The notes under the pieces: generated by a model
Told to the model about the DNA's origin: nothing
The model's database searches: none
Seen by the model: only the letters and a program-made list of their open reading frames with translations
Made by a program: the position numbers and the translations under genes
Assembly: GCF_900101865.1 (NCBI RefSeq)
Contig: NZ_FNAH01000001.1
Coordinates: 248,001 to 312,000 of the forward strand
Direction: 5' to 3'
From: Paracoccus isoporae
Lineage (GTDB): Bacteria > Pseudomonadota > Alphaproteobacteria > Rhodobacterales > Rhodobacteraceae
Length of the DNA: 64,000 nt
Shown: positions 1 to 9,102 of the stretch, one piece after another
Layout: every line of letters begins with the position of its first letter
Position numbering within the stretch: the first letter of the stretch is position 1

Positions 1-1
1 C

Positions 2-688
2 AGGCCCGGCCGCGCTCCGTCCTATCTCAGCGATCACCGCGCGCGGCTGCGCGAACGCTTCATGTCCGGCGGGGCGCAGGCGATGCCGGATTACGAATTG
101 CTGGAGCTGGTGCTGTTCCGCGCCATCCCGCGCCAGGATGTGAAACCGCTGGCACGGCGGCTGATCGACCAGTTCGGGGATTTCGCGCGGGTGCTGTCCG
201 CCCCGCAGGCGCGGCTGGAACAGACGGCCGGGGTCGGCCCGGCGGTGGTCACGGAACTCAAGCTGGTCGCGGCGGCGGCAGCGCGCATGGCCCGCGGCCG
301 CGTGATCGGCCGGCCGGTCCTGTCCGGCTGGGACGCGCTGCTCGATTACTGTCATACCGCCATGGGCCATGAGACGACGGAGGAGTTTCGGGTGCTGTTT
401 CTCGACCGAAAGAACGTGCTGATTGCGGACGAGGCACAGGGCCGCGGCACGGTCGATCACGTCCCCGTCTATCCGCGCGAGATCCTGCGCCGGGCGCTGG
501 AACTCGGCGCGTCGGCGCTGATTCTGGTCCATAACCACCCGTCGGGCGATCCGACTCCGTCCCAGGCCGACATCGCCATGACCGCCCGCATCGCCACCGG
601 GGCAGAGGTGATGGGCATCACCATACACGACCACCTCGTGATCGGTGCCGGGCGAGAGGTCAGCTTCCGCCGCGAAGGCCTGCTCTGA
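2..688 (+). CDS. radC: RadC family JAB-domain protein (5' end outside window)
   Basis: The reading frame is open to the left edge of the window, so the N-terminus is missing; the first internal Met is at 62. The N-terminal part holds a helix-hairpin-helix-like stretch (TAGVGPAV near 225-250). The C-terminal half is an MPN/JAB fold with the metal-binding motif HNHPSG followed by PSQAD near 530-570, which is the signature of RadC (formerly DUF2466). RadC proteins look like JAB metalloproteases, but their physiological role is unsettled; an older link to DNA repair was withdrawn. The stop is TGA at 686-688. No downstream partner is close. Confidence 0.93.
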   Translation, partial: RPGRAPSYLSDHRARLRERFMSGGAQAMPDYELLELVLFRAIPRQDVKPLARRLIDQFGDFARVLSAPQARLEQTAGVGPAVVTELKLVAAAAARMARGRVIGRPVLSGWDALLDYCHTAMGHETTEEFRVLFLDRKNVLIADEAQGRGTVDHVPVYPREILRRALELGASALILVHNHPSGDPTPSQADIAMTARIATGAEVMGITIHDHLVIGAGREVSFRREGLL

Positions 689-1278
689 CAGGACCGGAGC
701 CGCGACCGGACCCGGCAAGTCTGCCCAGTGCAGCCTTGCTCTCAGAACATGCCCCCGATCACGCCAACGGCACCGCCGACCCGCCGCGCGATCCCCCCGT
801 CGCGCAAGCTGCAACCCGTGCCGCGATGTTGCACGCCACGGACCGTGCCTGTCGCCGCGCGCCCAATCAGGGCGCAGATATGTGCCACCTTCCTTGGCTC
901 GCACCGGCATATTATCCTTGCACCGCGCGGAAGCCGAGATGTCCGCACCGATCCAGCACGGTGCACTCCACGGCCAAGGTCGCGGCCCAGATCCCGGCAT
1001 CACCCCACGCCCGCAGTTGCAGCCACGCTTCGCGCAGCCGTCCGGGCCCGGTCGCGGCCTGCCATCCGCCTCTCAGCGTGGCAACCCATCGCCGCCCACC
1101 GCACCCGCGCCTGCAATAGCCTGACAACAACCGCCCGGATGACCATCCGCATCGTCGCCATCCCCGTCCCTGCGGCCTCGGGTCGCACGAGCCCGCGCGT
1201 CCCGGCCGAATTGCGCGGTTGCGTCTCGCGCCGCTTCGTCGGACTATCCCATCGGTTGTGTTTGTCCGGGAGACCGAT
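689..1278. other. 590-bp interval without a supportable gene
   Basis: Open frames exist on both strands, but none has a recognisable domain, a good ribosome binding site or a plausible composition. The plus-strand frames are rich in Pro, His and Arg and the minus-strand frames in Arg, Gly and Trp, as expected for chance frames in GC-rich DNA. On the minus strand, short protein-like stretches lie in three different frames in succession (about 1160-1000, 1090-915 and 965-742), which could be a decayed gene. No tRNA, terminator or repeat was seen. Confidence 0.5.
1268..1272 (+). promoter_or_regulatory. Ribosome binding site deciding the TTG start of the lipoprotein
   Basis: GGGAG lies six bases before an in-frame TTG at 1279. 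The upstream in-frame ATG at 1219 has no such site and would place about 20 charged residues before the signal peptide. Confidence 0.6.
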
Positions 1279-1527
1279 TTGAGACTGTTCATTGCCCTGC
1301 CAGCCCTGCTCGCCCTGACCGCTTGCGGCGGCGGCTCCTCGACCCCGCGCCAGTCTGGCGCTTCGGCAGGCAACCTGCCGCTGACCCCCTCGGTGCTCTA
1401 TTGCCAGCGCAGCGGCGGAGAGGTGATCCCGGCCACCGCCGGCGGGCGCCGCGCCGATCTCTGCCGCCTGCCCGGCGGCCGCACGGTCCGTGCCGCCGAC
1501 CTGCTGAACAGCCACAACACACTCTGA
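1279..1527 (+). CDS. Small DUF333-like lipoprotein
   Basis: An 82-residue protein read from a TTG start with a good Shine-Dalgarno sequence. The N-terminus is a short lipoprotein signal (MRLFIALPALLALTAC), with the lipobox LTAC giving an acylated Cys at residue 16. The mature part is only about 65 residues. It contains YCQRSGGEV, then a Gly-Arg-rich turn, then LCRLPGGRTV. This Cys/Gly pattern matches the DUF333 type of small envelope proteins found near hemolysin-like or META-domain genes. Function is unknown. It converges on hflX and stands alone. The family call is by eye and only moderately sure; that it is an outer-membrane or periplasmic lipoprotein is better supported. Confidence 0.75.
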   Translation: MRLFIALPALLALTACGGGSSTPRQSGASAGNLPLTPSVLYCQRSGGEVIPATAGGRRADLCRLPGGRTVRAADLLNSHNTL

Positions 1528-1528
1528 C

Positions 1529-1548
1529 CGGCCCCGTGCGCCGGGCCG
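1529..1548. terminator. Hairpin just after the lipoprotein stop
   Basis: CGGCCC at 1529-1534 pairs perfectly with GGGCCG at 1543-1548 across an 8-base loop, starting two bases after the stop codon. There is no T-run, so it is at best a weak or factor-assisted terminator between convergent genes. Confidence 0.35.
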
Positions 1549-1561
1549 TCGGCGCAACAGC

Positions 1562-1616
1562 GGTGCATCCTCGGTGTACAGGCTGTGTACGCGCGGTGCA
1601 CAGGCGGTGCGACGGA
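1562..1616. repeat. Degenerate 11-bp tandem repeat, five units
   Basis: Five consecutive 11-base units start at 1562, 1573, 1584, 1595 and 1606. Four begin with GGTG and one with TGTG. Units two, three and four share the pattern KGTGYAC-N-SGC (GGTGTACAGGC, TGTGTACGCGC, GGTGCACAGGC). The array lies in the 127-bp space between the convergent lipoprotein gene and hflX. The 11-bp period puts all units on one face of the helix. Confidence 0.55.
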
Positions 1617-1654
1617 TTTTCCAGCCATTGCTGCCCGAAACCGAGTGGCGCGGA

Positions 1655-2953
1655 TCAGAGCGCCTCGAACGCCGCGCGTTGCCTCGCGGTCCAGTTCACC
1701 CGGATCACATGCCCGCCTTCCGCGGCCTCTTCCGCCTCGACCACCCCGGCCTCATGCAGCCAGGCGCGGCGGCGGCCCTCGCTGAAATCCAGCCGCAATT
1801 CCTCGGCCGCGCGCGGCTCGTCCAGCACCTGCTCAAGGGCCGATTCGATGGCGCCCTGCAGCGCGTCCAGCCCGTCCCCGGTCAGCGCGCTGACCGCCTG
1901 CACCCCCTCTGTGCGCTCATCAGCCCGGCGCAGCGCCTGTTGAATGGCCGGGGACAGCGCGTCGATCTTGTTCCAGATCTCGATCAGCGCCACATCCTCG
2001 TCAACACCCAGCGATTCAAGGATTTCCGCGACATCCGCCGCCTGTTCCTCGGTCTCGGGATGGGAGATGTCGCGCACATGCAGGATAAGATCCGCCTCGA
2101 GCACCTCTTCCAGCGTGGCCCGGAACGCGGCCACCAGCTCGGTCGGCAACTCGCTGATGAACCCCACCGTATCCGACAGGATGATCTGCCGCCCGCCCGG
2201 CAGCCGGATCGCCCGCATCGTCGGGTCCAGCGTGGCAAACAGCATGTCCTTGGCCAGCACTTCGGCCCCGGTCAGCCGGTTGAACAGCGTGGATTTCCCC
2301 GCGTTGGTATAGCCCACAAGCGCAACAATCGGATAGGGCACCTTGGCCCGCGACGCCCGGTGCAGGGTCCGCGTCTTCACCACCCGCTCAAGCTGGCGGC
2401 GCAGCCGCGTCATCTGCTCGTCAATCGCGCGTCTGTCCGCCTCGATCTGCGTCTCTCCCGGCCCGCCCACGAAGCCCAGCCCGCCGCGCTGCCGCTCCAG
2501 ATGGGTCCAGGCCCGCACCAGCCGAGTCCGCTGATAGGACAGCGCCGCCAGTTCCACCTGCAGCACCCCTTCGCGCGTCCGCGCCCGGTCGGCGAAGATC
2601 TCTAGGATCAGCCCTGTCCGGTCGAGGATCTTCACCTCCCAGGCCTTTTCCAGGTTGCGCTGCTGCACCGGGGTCACCGGCCCGTCGATCAGCACAAGCT
2701 CGGCCTCTGCCGCCGCCAGCAGGCCGGCCATCTCGTCCAGCTTTCCCGCCGAGAAGAGCTGACCGGGCGAGGGGTTGCGCAGCCGCACCGCCTGGGCGCC
2801 CACGATCTCCACGCCGGGAAGCGCCTCCGCCAGAGCCACCGCCTCCTCGAGCGCGCTCTCCGCCGCCCGGCGATTGCCGCCGGCGCCGTCAATATCTGGG
2901 TGAATGACAAAGGCGCGCGTCGGCGCGCGCTCGGTCACATGGGCATCAGCCAA
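1655..2953 (-). CDS. hflX: GTPase HflX
   Basis: A 432-residue cytoplasmic GTPase that in studied bacteria binds the 50S subunit and splits or rescues stalled ribosomes. An N-terminal HflX domain (about 15-190) ends in the family's glycine-rich block GGLGFVGGPGE (157-167) and a coiled stretch. The G domain follows: P-loop GYTNAGKS (214-221), DTVG (261-264) and NKID (328-331). The start is TTG, directly abutting the hfq TGA stop, so translation is probably coupled to hfq; an in-frame GTG lies a few codons downstream as the alternative. Length is normal. The hfq-hflX pairing is widely conserved in proteobacteria. Confidence 0.95.
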   Translation of the reverse strand: MADAHVTERAPTRAFVIHPDIDGAGGNRRAAESALEEAVALAEALPGVEIVGAQAVRLRNPSPGQLFSAGKLDEMAGLLAAAEAELVLIDGPVTPVQQRNLEKAWEVKILDRTGLILEIFADRARTREGVLQVELAALSYQRTRLVRAWTHLERQRGGLGFVGGPGETQIEADRRAIDEQMTRLRRQLERVVKTRTLHRASRAKVPYPIVALVGYTNAGKSTLFNRLTGAEVLAKDMLFATLDPTMRAIRLPGGRQIILSDTVGFISELPTELVAAFRATLEEVLEADLILHVRDISHPETEEQAADVAEILESLGVDEDVALIEIWNKIDALSPAIQQALRRADERTEGVQAVSALTGDGLDALQGAIESALEQVLDEPRAAEELRLDFSEGRRRAWLHEAGVVEAEEAAEGGHVIRVNWTARQRAAFEAL

Positions 2954-3187
2954 TCACTCTTCACCTTCATACAGGCTGATCGGCGCGCCCGGCATGATCG
3001 TCGAGATCGCCGATTTGTAGACAAGCTGCGACTGCCCGTCGCGGCGCAGCAGCACACAGAAATTGTCGAACCAGGTGATCACGCCTTGCAGCTTGACCCC
3101 GTTGATGAGGAAGATGGTGACCGGAACCTTGGCCTTGCGGACGTGGTTCAGGAAAGCGTCCTGAAGATTCTGTTTGTCGGCGGCCAT
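2954..3187 (-). CDS. hfq: RNA chaperone Hfq
   Basis: A 77-residue Sm-like protein, the hexameric RNA chaperone that pairs small RNAs with mRNAs. The N-terminus [21 protein letters not shown] and the Sm1 core are classical, with a short C-terminal tail (SLYEGEE) as usual in alphaproteobacteria. The Sm2 motif reads VYKSAIST rather than the enterobacterial YKHAIS, so the His that sits next to the proximal RNA-binding Lys is Ser here; the codon TCG is clear. The start ATG is followed by a normal frame and the stop abuts hflX. trkH lies 101 bp upstream on the same strand, so hfq may be read from its own promoter or from the trk operon. Confidence 0.97.
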   Translation of the reverse strand: MAADKQNLQDAFLNHVRKAKVPVTIFLINGVKLQGVITWFDNFCVLLRRDGQSQLVYKSAISTIMPGAPISLYEGEE

Positions 3188-3288
3188 GTTTGGTCCCTGT
3201 TCTGATTGTTTTGTGAAATCTAGGAAACGAATCGTGAAGACACAAGCGGCGCCAAGCGGCGCGGCAGGCGCTGTGGCTATTCCGCGAC

Positions 3289-4914
3289 TCAGCGCCGCCA
3301 GAAATCCGGCGTCAGCAGCGCCAGAATGGCCAGCGTTTCCAGCCGACCGACGATCATCGCCCCCGCCAGAACCAGCTTCGGCAGCGTCGCCAGACCAGAC
3401 CACCCCTCCCACGGATTCGACGCGATCCCGGCGCTCGATTCGAAGCTGGGGGTCAGCGCGATCGTGCTGGCCAGCGGGCCGGTATTGGTCAGCGCCGAGA
3501 CCGACAGCATCACGGCGGTGTCGAACTCGATCTGCCGGATCGAGACGAGCAGCACGGTCGCGGCAATGGACAGGGCAAACAGCATGAAGAAGATGAAGGC
3601 GAGATAGGCGCCCTCGCCCCTCAGCCGCCGATCCATCCGCCCGCCGCCGCCGACCGAGGTCGGGTGCACGATCCGCTCCAGCTCCCGCTCGCTCTGCCGG
3701 GCGAGCGCATAGACCCTGAGCAGCTTCACCCCGCCCGCGGTGGTGGCGACCCCGCCGCCCATGATCGCCAGACCCGCCAGCAGCAGCCCCGGCGATTCCA
3801 GCCCGGACCAGCTTCGCGCGCCCTGCCAGTCCACCGAATTCCAGCCCGTCGTGGTCAGGAAGGACAGCGCGTTGAACAGCCCGCCCCAGGCCGCCACGGC
3901 GGCATTCTGCAGGTTCAGCAACAGCCCCGCCGGTGCCGCCGCGCTGTTGCTCGCCTGTTCGAGATTGGCGAAGAAATGGCGCAGGAACAACACCAATGCG
4001 ACCAGGATCACGACGCTGAAACCAAGCCGCAACTCGGGATCGCTGCGCAGGCTGTCGCTCGCCCGCAGTTCCGCCCCGCCCGGCCAGAACCGCCGCGACA
4101 GCGCCAGCAGCAGGAAGCCGAACACCACCATCTCACCCAGAACGCCCGAATGCGTCCCGGTGGCGCCGGAGACCGGAGAGATACCGGAGGTGGAGAGCGT
4201 CCCCATCGCCCGGCTCAGCGCGATCAGGCCGGGATCGCCCGCCAGCAGCAGGATGATCCACATCAACAAGGTGAAGCCGGCGTAATAGGGCATCACCTGG
4301 CCCAGCACCTTCAGCGCGCGCGAGGTGGGCGTGCCGCGATCGGCCATCGGGCTGACCCGGCCGTGGTGGCGCGCGGTGGTGGCGCTTTCGGGCAGCGGCT
4401 CGAATCGCTCGTCGCGGCCATAGGGCGAGGAGAGTATCTCGAACCCGCCCACCTTCAGCGGCGCCAGCACCGCCACTGCCGTCACAAGAATGAACAGCCC
4501 GCCCAGCCAACCGACCAGCGAGCGCCACAGATGCAGCGGCGGGGCCAGCATCTCGGCGGCGTAGAGCGTGGCGCCGGTTGTGGTCAGGCAGCTCACCATC
4601 TCCCACCAGGCGTTGAACATGCCGGTATCGGGCAGCGCCATGGCAAGCGGCAGGCCAAGCGCGACCGGCAACACCCCGAACACGCCCAGCATCGTCGCCA
4701 GCACCGACCGGCCATGCGGGCCCGGCGTGCGCCGCCCGTTCGTCGCCAGCCCCAGAAGCGTTGTCAGCACCAGCAACAGCGTGGCGCTGAACAGGAAGAT
4801 GCGCGCGATCTCTCCCATCCCGAGCGCCGCCGCATAGGCCGAGGGCGCCAGCATCGCCGCCCCGGCAAAGCCGATCAGCAGCACGAACAGCGGCAGGCGG
4901 GCCAGCAGATCCAT
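3289..4914 (-). CDS. trkH: Trk-type K+ uptake protein TrkH (membrane subunit)
   Basis: A 541-residue polytopic inner-membrane protein of the TrkH/KtrB superfamily, which conducts K+ driven by ion gradients and is gated by TrkA. Many hydrophobic helices are visible, with the selectivity-filter-like segments [28 protein letters not shown] and SALTNTGPL placed in order through the protein, one per pore repeat. Each carries the conserved Gly. The start ATG overlaps the trkA stop by one base pattern TGATG, so the two subunits are translationally coupled. A loop near residues 165-190 is charged and longer than in E. coli. Assignment is firm. Confidence 0.94.
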   Translation of the reverse strand: MDLLARLPLFVLLIGFAGAAMLAPSAYAAALGMGEIARIFLFSATLLLVLTTLLGLATNGRRTPGPHGRSVLATMLGVFGVLPVALGLPLAMALPDTGMFNAWWEMVSCLTTTGATLYAAEMLAPPLHLWRSLVGWLGGLFILVTAVAVLAPLKVGGFEILSSPYGRDERFEPLPESATTARHHGRVSPMADRGTPTSRALKVLGQVMPYYAGFTLLMWIILLLAGDPGLIALSRAMGTLSTSGISPVSGATGTHSGVLGEMVVFGFLLLALSRRFWPGGAELRASDSLRSDPELRLGFSVVILVALVLFLRHFFANLEQASNSAAAPAGLLLNLQNAAVAAWGGLFNALSFLTTTGWNSVDWQGARSWSGLESPGLLLAGLAIMGGGVATTAGGVKLLRVYALARQSERELERIVHPTSVGGGGRMDRRLRGEGAYLAFIFFMLFALSIAATVLLVSIRQIEFDTAVMLSVSALTNTGPLASTIALTPSFESSAGIASNPWEGWSGLATLPKLVLAGAMIVGRLETLAILALLTPDFWRR

Positions 4915-6290
4915 CAGAAGAAGTCGATGGCGACCTGCAACAGCCGCTCCACCTCGGGCACGTCATCGGTCAGCGCGAAGATGCAGACGATGTCGCCCTC
5001 CTCGATCCGCGTGTCTGGGTTGGGCTTCACGATGCGGTCCTGCTTCATCACCATGCCGATCAGCGCCCCTTCGGGCAGGTCGATGTCGCGGATCGTGCGG
5101 CCCGACATGGAGGAGGTCGGCAGCACCTGCGCCTCGATCACCTCGGCCTCGGCGTCCCCGATGGAATAGATGTCGCGCACCCGCCCGTGCCGCACATGGC
5201 GCAGGATGGTCGACACGGTGGTCGAGCGCGGGTTGATATAGGCGTCGATGTCCAGCGGGCCCATCAGCGGCACCAGCGTCGGGTCATTGACCAGGCTGAC
5301 CACCAGCTTTGCCCCGGCCAGCTTGGCCCGCACGGCGGCCAGGATATTGACCTTGTCGTCATGGGTCAGCGTCAGCACCGCATCCGCCTTGCCGACCGCC
5401 GCTTCTTCGAGCAGTTCCGATGACAGGCCGTCACCATGCAGCACGATGGTCCGCTCAAGCGCGTCGGCGGCGAATTCGGCTCGGTCACGGTTATGCTCGA
5501 TGATCTTGGTGCGGACCCGGTTGCGACCGGTCTCCAGCGTCTTGGCGACGGTCAGCCCGACATTGCCGCCGCCAATGATGATGACGCGCTCCGGCCGGGT
5601 GGTTTCCTTGCCGAAGATTTCCAGCGTGCGTTCCACGTCCTCGCGGTCGGTGAAGACATAGATCTGGTCGCCGGCGAAAAGCTGATCGTTGGATTCCGGC
5701 GCGAACAGCCTTCCGTCGCGGCGCACCCCGACCACGATGGCGCGCAGGCTGGAGAACAGGTCATTGAGCTGGCGCAGGGGCGTGTTCAGCGCCGGGCAAT
5801 CCTCGTCCAGCACCAGCCCCAGCAGGCGCACGCGGCCATCGAGGAAATCCTCCGCCTCGAAGGTCTGGGGCGCGCGCAGACGGGACAGCGCCGCCTGGGC
5901 GACCTCGCGTTCCGGGCTGATGACCACGTCGATGGGCAGGTGATCGGTGCGGTAGAGATCGGAATAGATCGCATCCAGATAGGCCGAGCTGCGCAGCCGC
6001 GCGATCTTGCGCGGCACGCGGAATACCGAATGGGCCACCTGGCAGGTGACCATGTTCACCTCGTCCGAGTAAGTCGCGGCGATCAGCAGATCGGCATCGC
6101 GCGCGCCCGCCCGGTCGAGCACGTCGGGATGGCTGGCGAAACCTTCCACCCCCTGCACGTCAAGCGCCTCGGTCGCGCGGCGCACCAACTCGCCGTTATT
6201 GTCGATGACCGTCACGTCGTTGCGTTCGCCCGACAGGTGGCGCGCAATCTGCCAGCCGACCTGCCCCGCGCCGCAGATGATGATCTTCAT
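4914..6290 (-). CDS. trkA: Trk K+ transporter regulatory subunit TrkA
   Basis: A 458-residue peripheral cytoplasmic protein that binds NAD(H) and gates TrkH. It has the expected duplicated RCK architecture: Rossmann motif GAGQVG at 7-12 with a TrkA-C domain after it, then a second nucleotide-binding motif GGGNVG at 240-245 with a second TrkA-C domain at the end. Length and arrangement match the two-RCK TrkA class. It is the first gene of the minus-strand set trkA-trkH-hfq-hflX; 60 bp separate it from the agl operon upstream, enough for a small promoter. In several alphaproteobacteria the ntr nitrogen-sensing genes precede trkA; here sugar-transport genes do. Confidence 0.95.
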   Translation of the reverse strand: MKIIICGAGQVGWQIARHLSGERNDVTVIDNNGELVRRATEALDVQGVEGFASHPDVLDRAGARDADLLIAATYSDEVNMVTCQVAHSVFRVPRKIARLRSSAYLDAIYSDLYRTDHLPIDVVISPEREVAQAALSRLRAPQTFEAEDFLDGRVRLLGLVLDEDCPALNTPLRQLNDLFSSLRAIVVGVRRDGRLFAPESNDQLFAGDQIYVFTDREDVERTLEIFGKETTRPERVIIIGGGNVGLTVAKTLETGRNRVRTKIIEHNRDRAEFAADALERTIVLHGDGLSSELLEEAAVGKADAVLTLTHDDKVNILAAVRAKLAGAKLVVSLVNDPTLVPLMGPLDIDAYINPRSTTVSTILRHVRHGRVRDIYSIGDAEAEVIEAQVLPTSSMSGRTIRDIDLPEGALIGMVMKQDRIVKPNPDTRIEEGDIVCIFALTDDVPEVERLLQVAIDFF

Positions 6291-6350
6291 GCCGACCCCT
6301 TCGCCTTTGCGCCAGCATTAGGCGCATGGGCGCGGACGGTCAATGAAACC

Positions 6351-7526
6351 TCAGCGTGCCGGGTTGGGTTTGGCGATCTCGTCGAGGTCTTCGCCGCCTT
6401 CCGGTTCAGGCATCCGGCGCGGCGCCGAAGGTGGCGGGTTGTCGCGATAGAGCAGCGAGTTGCCCTCGTGGAACAGATGCATCGCCTCGGGATCGGCGGT
6501 CAGCCGCACCGTGGTGTGGTTCAGCTTGTTATGGATACCCGGCAGCTTGGCGATGACCGGATCGGCTTCCAGCCCGGTGCCGAAATAGAGCAGCGTCACC
6601 TCGCCGAGCGCCTCGGTCAGATCGACCTCGCCCTCGAACAGGGCGGGCCCGTCGGTGATGCGCATATCCTCCGGGCGGACGCCGAGACTGACCGTCAGGC
6701 CCTCATCCTCGGGACCGGTCGGGATCGCCACCTCGCATTCGCCGCCGGCGTCGAGCCGCACCCGCGTCCGCGCCCCGGTGCCGGTGATCCGCCCCGGCAG
6801 CAGGTTCATCGCCGGGGAGCCGATGAACTGCGCGACGAATTCGTTCACCGGCCGCTCATAGAGTTCCAGCGGCGCGCCGACCTGCGCGATTCCGCCCCCC
6901 GCCAGCACCACGATGCGGTCGGCCAGCGTCATCGCCTCGGTCTGGTCATGGGTGACGTAGATCATCGTGCGGTCGGGCATCGATTCCTTGAGCTGCGCGA
7001 TCTCGATCCGCGTGGCCACCCTCAGCGCGGCGTCGAGATTGGAAAGCGGCTCGTCGAACAGATACACCTTCGGGTCACGCACAATGGCCCGGCCGATGGC
7101 CACGCGCTGACGCTGCCCGCCCGACAGCGCCTTGGGCAGCCGGTCGAGATAGGGGGTCAGTTGCAGCATCTTGCCGGCGCGGTCGGTGGCCTGCTGGATC
7201 TGCTCCTTCGACTGGCCGGCGATCTTCAGCGCGAAGGCCATGTTGTCGCGCACCGTCATGTGCGGATAGAGCGCGTAGGACTGGAACACCATCGCGATGC
7301 CGCGCTGGCTGGGCGGGATGTCGTTCATCTGCTGGCCGTCGATTTCCAGCGTGCCGCCGGTGATCCGCTCCAGCCCGGCGATCATGCGCAGCAGGGTGGA
7401 TTTGCCGCAGCCCGAGGGGCCGACAAATACGATGAACTCGCCCGACGTGATGTCGAGATCGATATTCCGAAGCACATTCACATCGCCATAGGATTTCGCG
7501 ACATCGGTGAGTTTCAGATCTGCCAT
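6351..7526 (-). CDS. aglK: Alpha-glucoside ABC transporter ATPase AglK
   Basis: A 391-residue MalK/UgpC-type ATPase that powers sugar import. Walker A GPSGCGKS is at 36-43, the signature LSGGQRQRV at 134-142, Walker B VYLFDEP at 154-160 and the H-loop THD near 190. The C-terminal third carries the regulatory TOBE/OB domain typical of carbohydrate importers (QFIGSPAMNLLPG onward). A proline- and acid-rich tail of about 25 residues follows. It is the last gene of aglE-F-G-A-K, 28 bp after the glucosidase gene. The substrate call (alpha-glucosides such as sucrose, maltose or trehalose) comes from operon order and the AglA enzyme, not from this protein alone. Confidence 0.9.
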   Translation of the reverse strand: MADLKLTDVAKSYGDVNVLRNIDLDITSGEFIVFVGPSGCGKSTLLRMIAGLERITGGTLEIDGQQMNDIPPSQRGIAMVFQSYALYPHMTVRDNMAFALKIAGQSKEQIQQATDRAGKMLQLTPYLDRLPKALSGGQRQRVAIGRAIVRDPKVYLFDEPLSNLDAALRVATRIEIAQLKESMPDRTMIYVTHDQTEAMTLADRIVVLAGGGIAQVGAPLELYERPVNEFVAQFIGSPAMNLLPGRITGTGARTRVRLDAGGECEVAIPTGPEDEGLTVSLGVRPEDMRITDGPALFEGEVDLTEALGEVTLLYFGTGLEADPVIAKLPGIHNKLNHTTVRLTADPEAMHLFHEGNSLLYRDNPPPSAPRRMPEPEGGEDLDEIAKPNPAR

Positions 7527-7554
7527 TACTCGCTCCCCTCCGGTTCAGCCCCGG

Positions 7555-9102
7555 CTATGCTTCTTGAATGTCGGATTGCCACGGACCCAGCCCGCCTGCC
7601 TCGCGGTCCGACAGGTTGATGCGCAGCGTGATTTGCGCATCCTCGGCCCGGCGTTCGATGGTCAGCACATCGCCATCCGCATGGATCTTCTGGGCGCCGG
7701 TTTGCAGCGCCTTGTGGCGATGACGCAGCGCAATCGCCCACCGGTAGTGGTTCAGCACTGATCCCGCACGGTGGTCCTGTTCGGACACCGCCAACGCCAG
7801 ATGCTCGGACGGGATGGGCAGCCACGGCACCGCGGTCGAGAACCCGGCATGGGTGTTGGCATTCGCCTCCCACACCATCGGCGTGCGGCAGCCGTCCCGG
7901 CCCTTGAACTCCGGCCAGAACTCGATCCCGTAAGGATCCTGAAGCGCCTCATACGGTAAATCGGCCTCGGTCAGCCCAAGCTCCTCACCCTGATAGATGC
8001 AGACCGAGCCACGCATGAACATCATCACCGTGGCATAGGCGCAGACCGCCTGCTCGCCCAGGTTCCAGCGGGTCGCGTGGCGCATCACGTCATGATTCGA
8101 GAACGCCCAGCAGGGCCAGCCCCCCGGTGCCTTCTCCGCCACCTCAGCGAACACATCGACAATACGCTGCGCGGTCAGGTCGCTGCCTGACAGGAACTCG
8201 AAGGCATAAGACATATGCATGCGCGTGTCGCCGCGCGTGTATTCGCCCAGCAGTTCCAGCCCGCGCTGACTGTCGCCGATCTCGCCCACCGCGGCAGCCC
8301 CGTAAGGCTCCATCACCGCGCGCAGCTTTTCCAGGAAGGCCAGATTCTCCGGCCGCGACTTGTCGTAGAGGTGAAGCTGGTGGTTGTAGGGGTTCACCTT
8401 GGGCGCGGTCTGGTCGTTGCGCTCTTCCGGCGGCAGGGCCGGGTTGTCGCGCAGCTCGGCATCATGGGTGTAGAAATTGATCGTGTCGAGGCGGAACCCG
8501 TCCACGCCGCGGTCCAGCCAGAACCGCGCCACGTCCAGCAGAGCCTGCTGCACATCCGGGTTGTGAAAATTCAGATCCGGCTGCGCGGTCAGGAAGTTGT
8601 GCAGGAAATACTGTTCGCGCCGCGCATCCCATTGCCAGGCGGGCCCGCCGAAGATCGACAGCCAGTTATTGGGCGGCGTGCCATCGGGCTTGGGGTCGGA
8701 CCAGACATACCAGTCGGCTTTCGGGTTGTCGCGGCTGGCCCGGCTTTCCACGAACCACGGATGCTGGTCGGAGCTGTGCGACAGCACCAGGTCGATCATC
8801 ACCTTGAGGCCCAGATCATGCGCCCGCGCGATCAGCGCATCGAAATCCGCCATGTTGCCGAAGATCGGGTCAATGTCGCGGTAATCGCTGACATCATATC
8901 CGAAATCCTTCATCGGCGAGCGGAAGAAGGGCGAGATCCATACCGCATCGGCCCCGAGCGAGGCGATGTGATCCAGCCGCTCGGCGATGCCGCGCAGATC
9001 GCCCGTGCCGTCGCCCGTCGTGTCCTGGTAGCTGCGCGGATAGACCTGATAGATCACTGCGCCCTTCCACCAGTCCGGCGCCTTGTCGAGCATATTCATC
9101 AT
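7555..9102 (-). CDS. aglA: Alpha-glucosidase AglA (GH13)
   Basis: A 515-residue cytoplasmic GH13 enzyme that hydrolyses imported alpha-glucosides. All four GH13 regions are present: DLVLSHSSDQH (region I, about 104-114), GFRLD with the nucleophile Asp206, AVGE with the acid/base Glu274, and SNHD with the transition-state Asp338. There is no signal peptide, which fits an intracellular role after ABC import. The ATG overlaps the aglG stop (ATGA), and a second Met follows at once. A glucosidase gene embedded between permease and ATPase genes is the known Sinorhizobium aglEFGAK arrangement. Oligo-1,6-glucosidase or trehalose hydrolase activity cannot be excluded. Confidence 0.92.
   Translation of the reverse strand: MMNMLDKAPDWWKGAVIYQVYPRSYQDTTGDGTGDLRGIAERLDHIASLGADAVWISPFFRSPMKDFGYDVSDYRDIDPIFGNMADFDALIARAHDLGLKVMIDLVLSHSSDQHPWFVESRASRDNPKADWYVWSDPKPDGTPPNNWLSIFGGPAWQWDARREQYFLHNFLTAQPDLNFHNPDVQQALLDVARFWLDRGVDGFRLDTINFYTHDAELRDNPALPPEERNDQTAPKVNPYNHQLHLYDKSRPENLAFLEKLRAVMEPYGAAAVGEIGDSQRGLELLGEYTRGDTRMHMSYAFEFLSGSDLTAQRIVDVFAEVAEKAPGGWPCWAFSNHDVMRHATRWNLGEQAVCAYATVMMFMRGSVCIYQGEELGLTEADLPYEALQDPYGIEFWPEFKGRDGCRTPMVWEANANTHAGFSTAVPWLPIPSEHLALAVSEQDHRAGSVLNHYRWAIALRHRHKALQTGAQKIHADGDVLTIERRAEDAQITLRINLSDREAGGLGPWQSDIQEA

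Noticed and set aside
5436-7619. Very long plus-strand open frame (over 700 codons)
   Set aside because: It lies opposite trkA and aglK, both strongly supported, and is rich in His, Gln and Arg as expected for the antisense frame of GC-rich genes. Similar long antisense frames opposite the TRAP, GlmU/GlmS and kinase genes were dismissed for the same reason.
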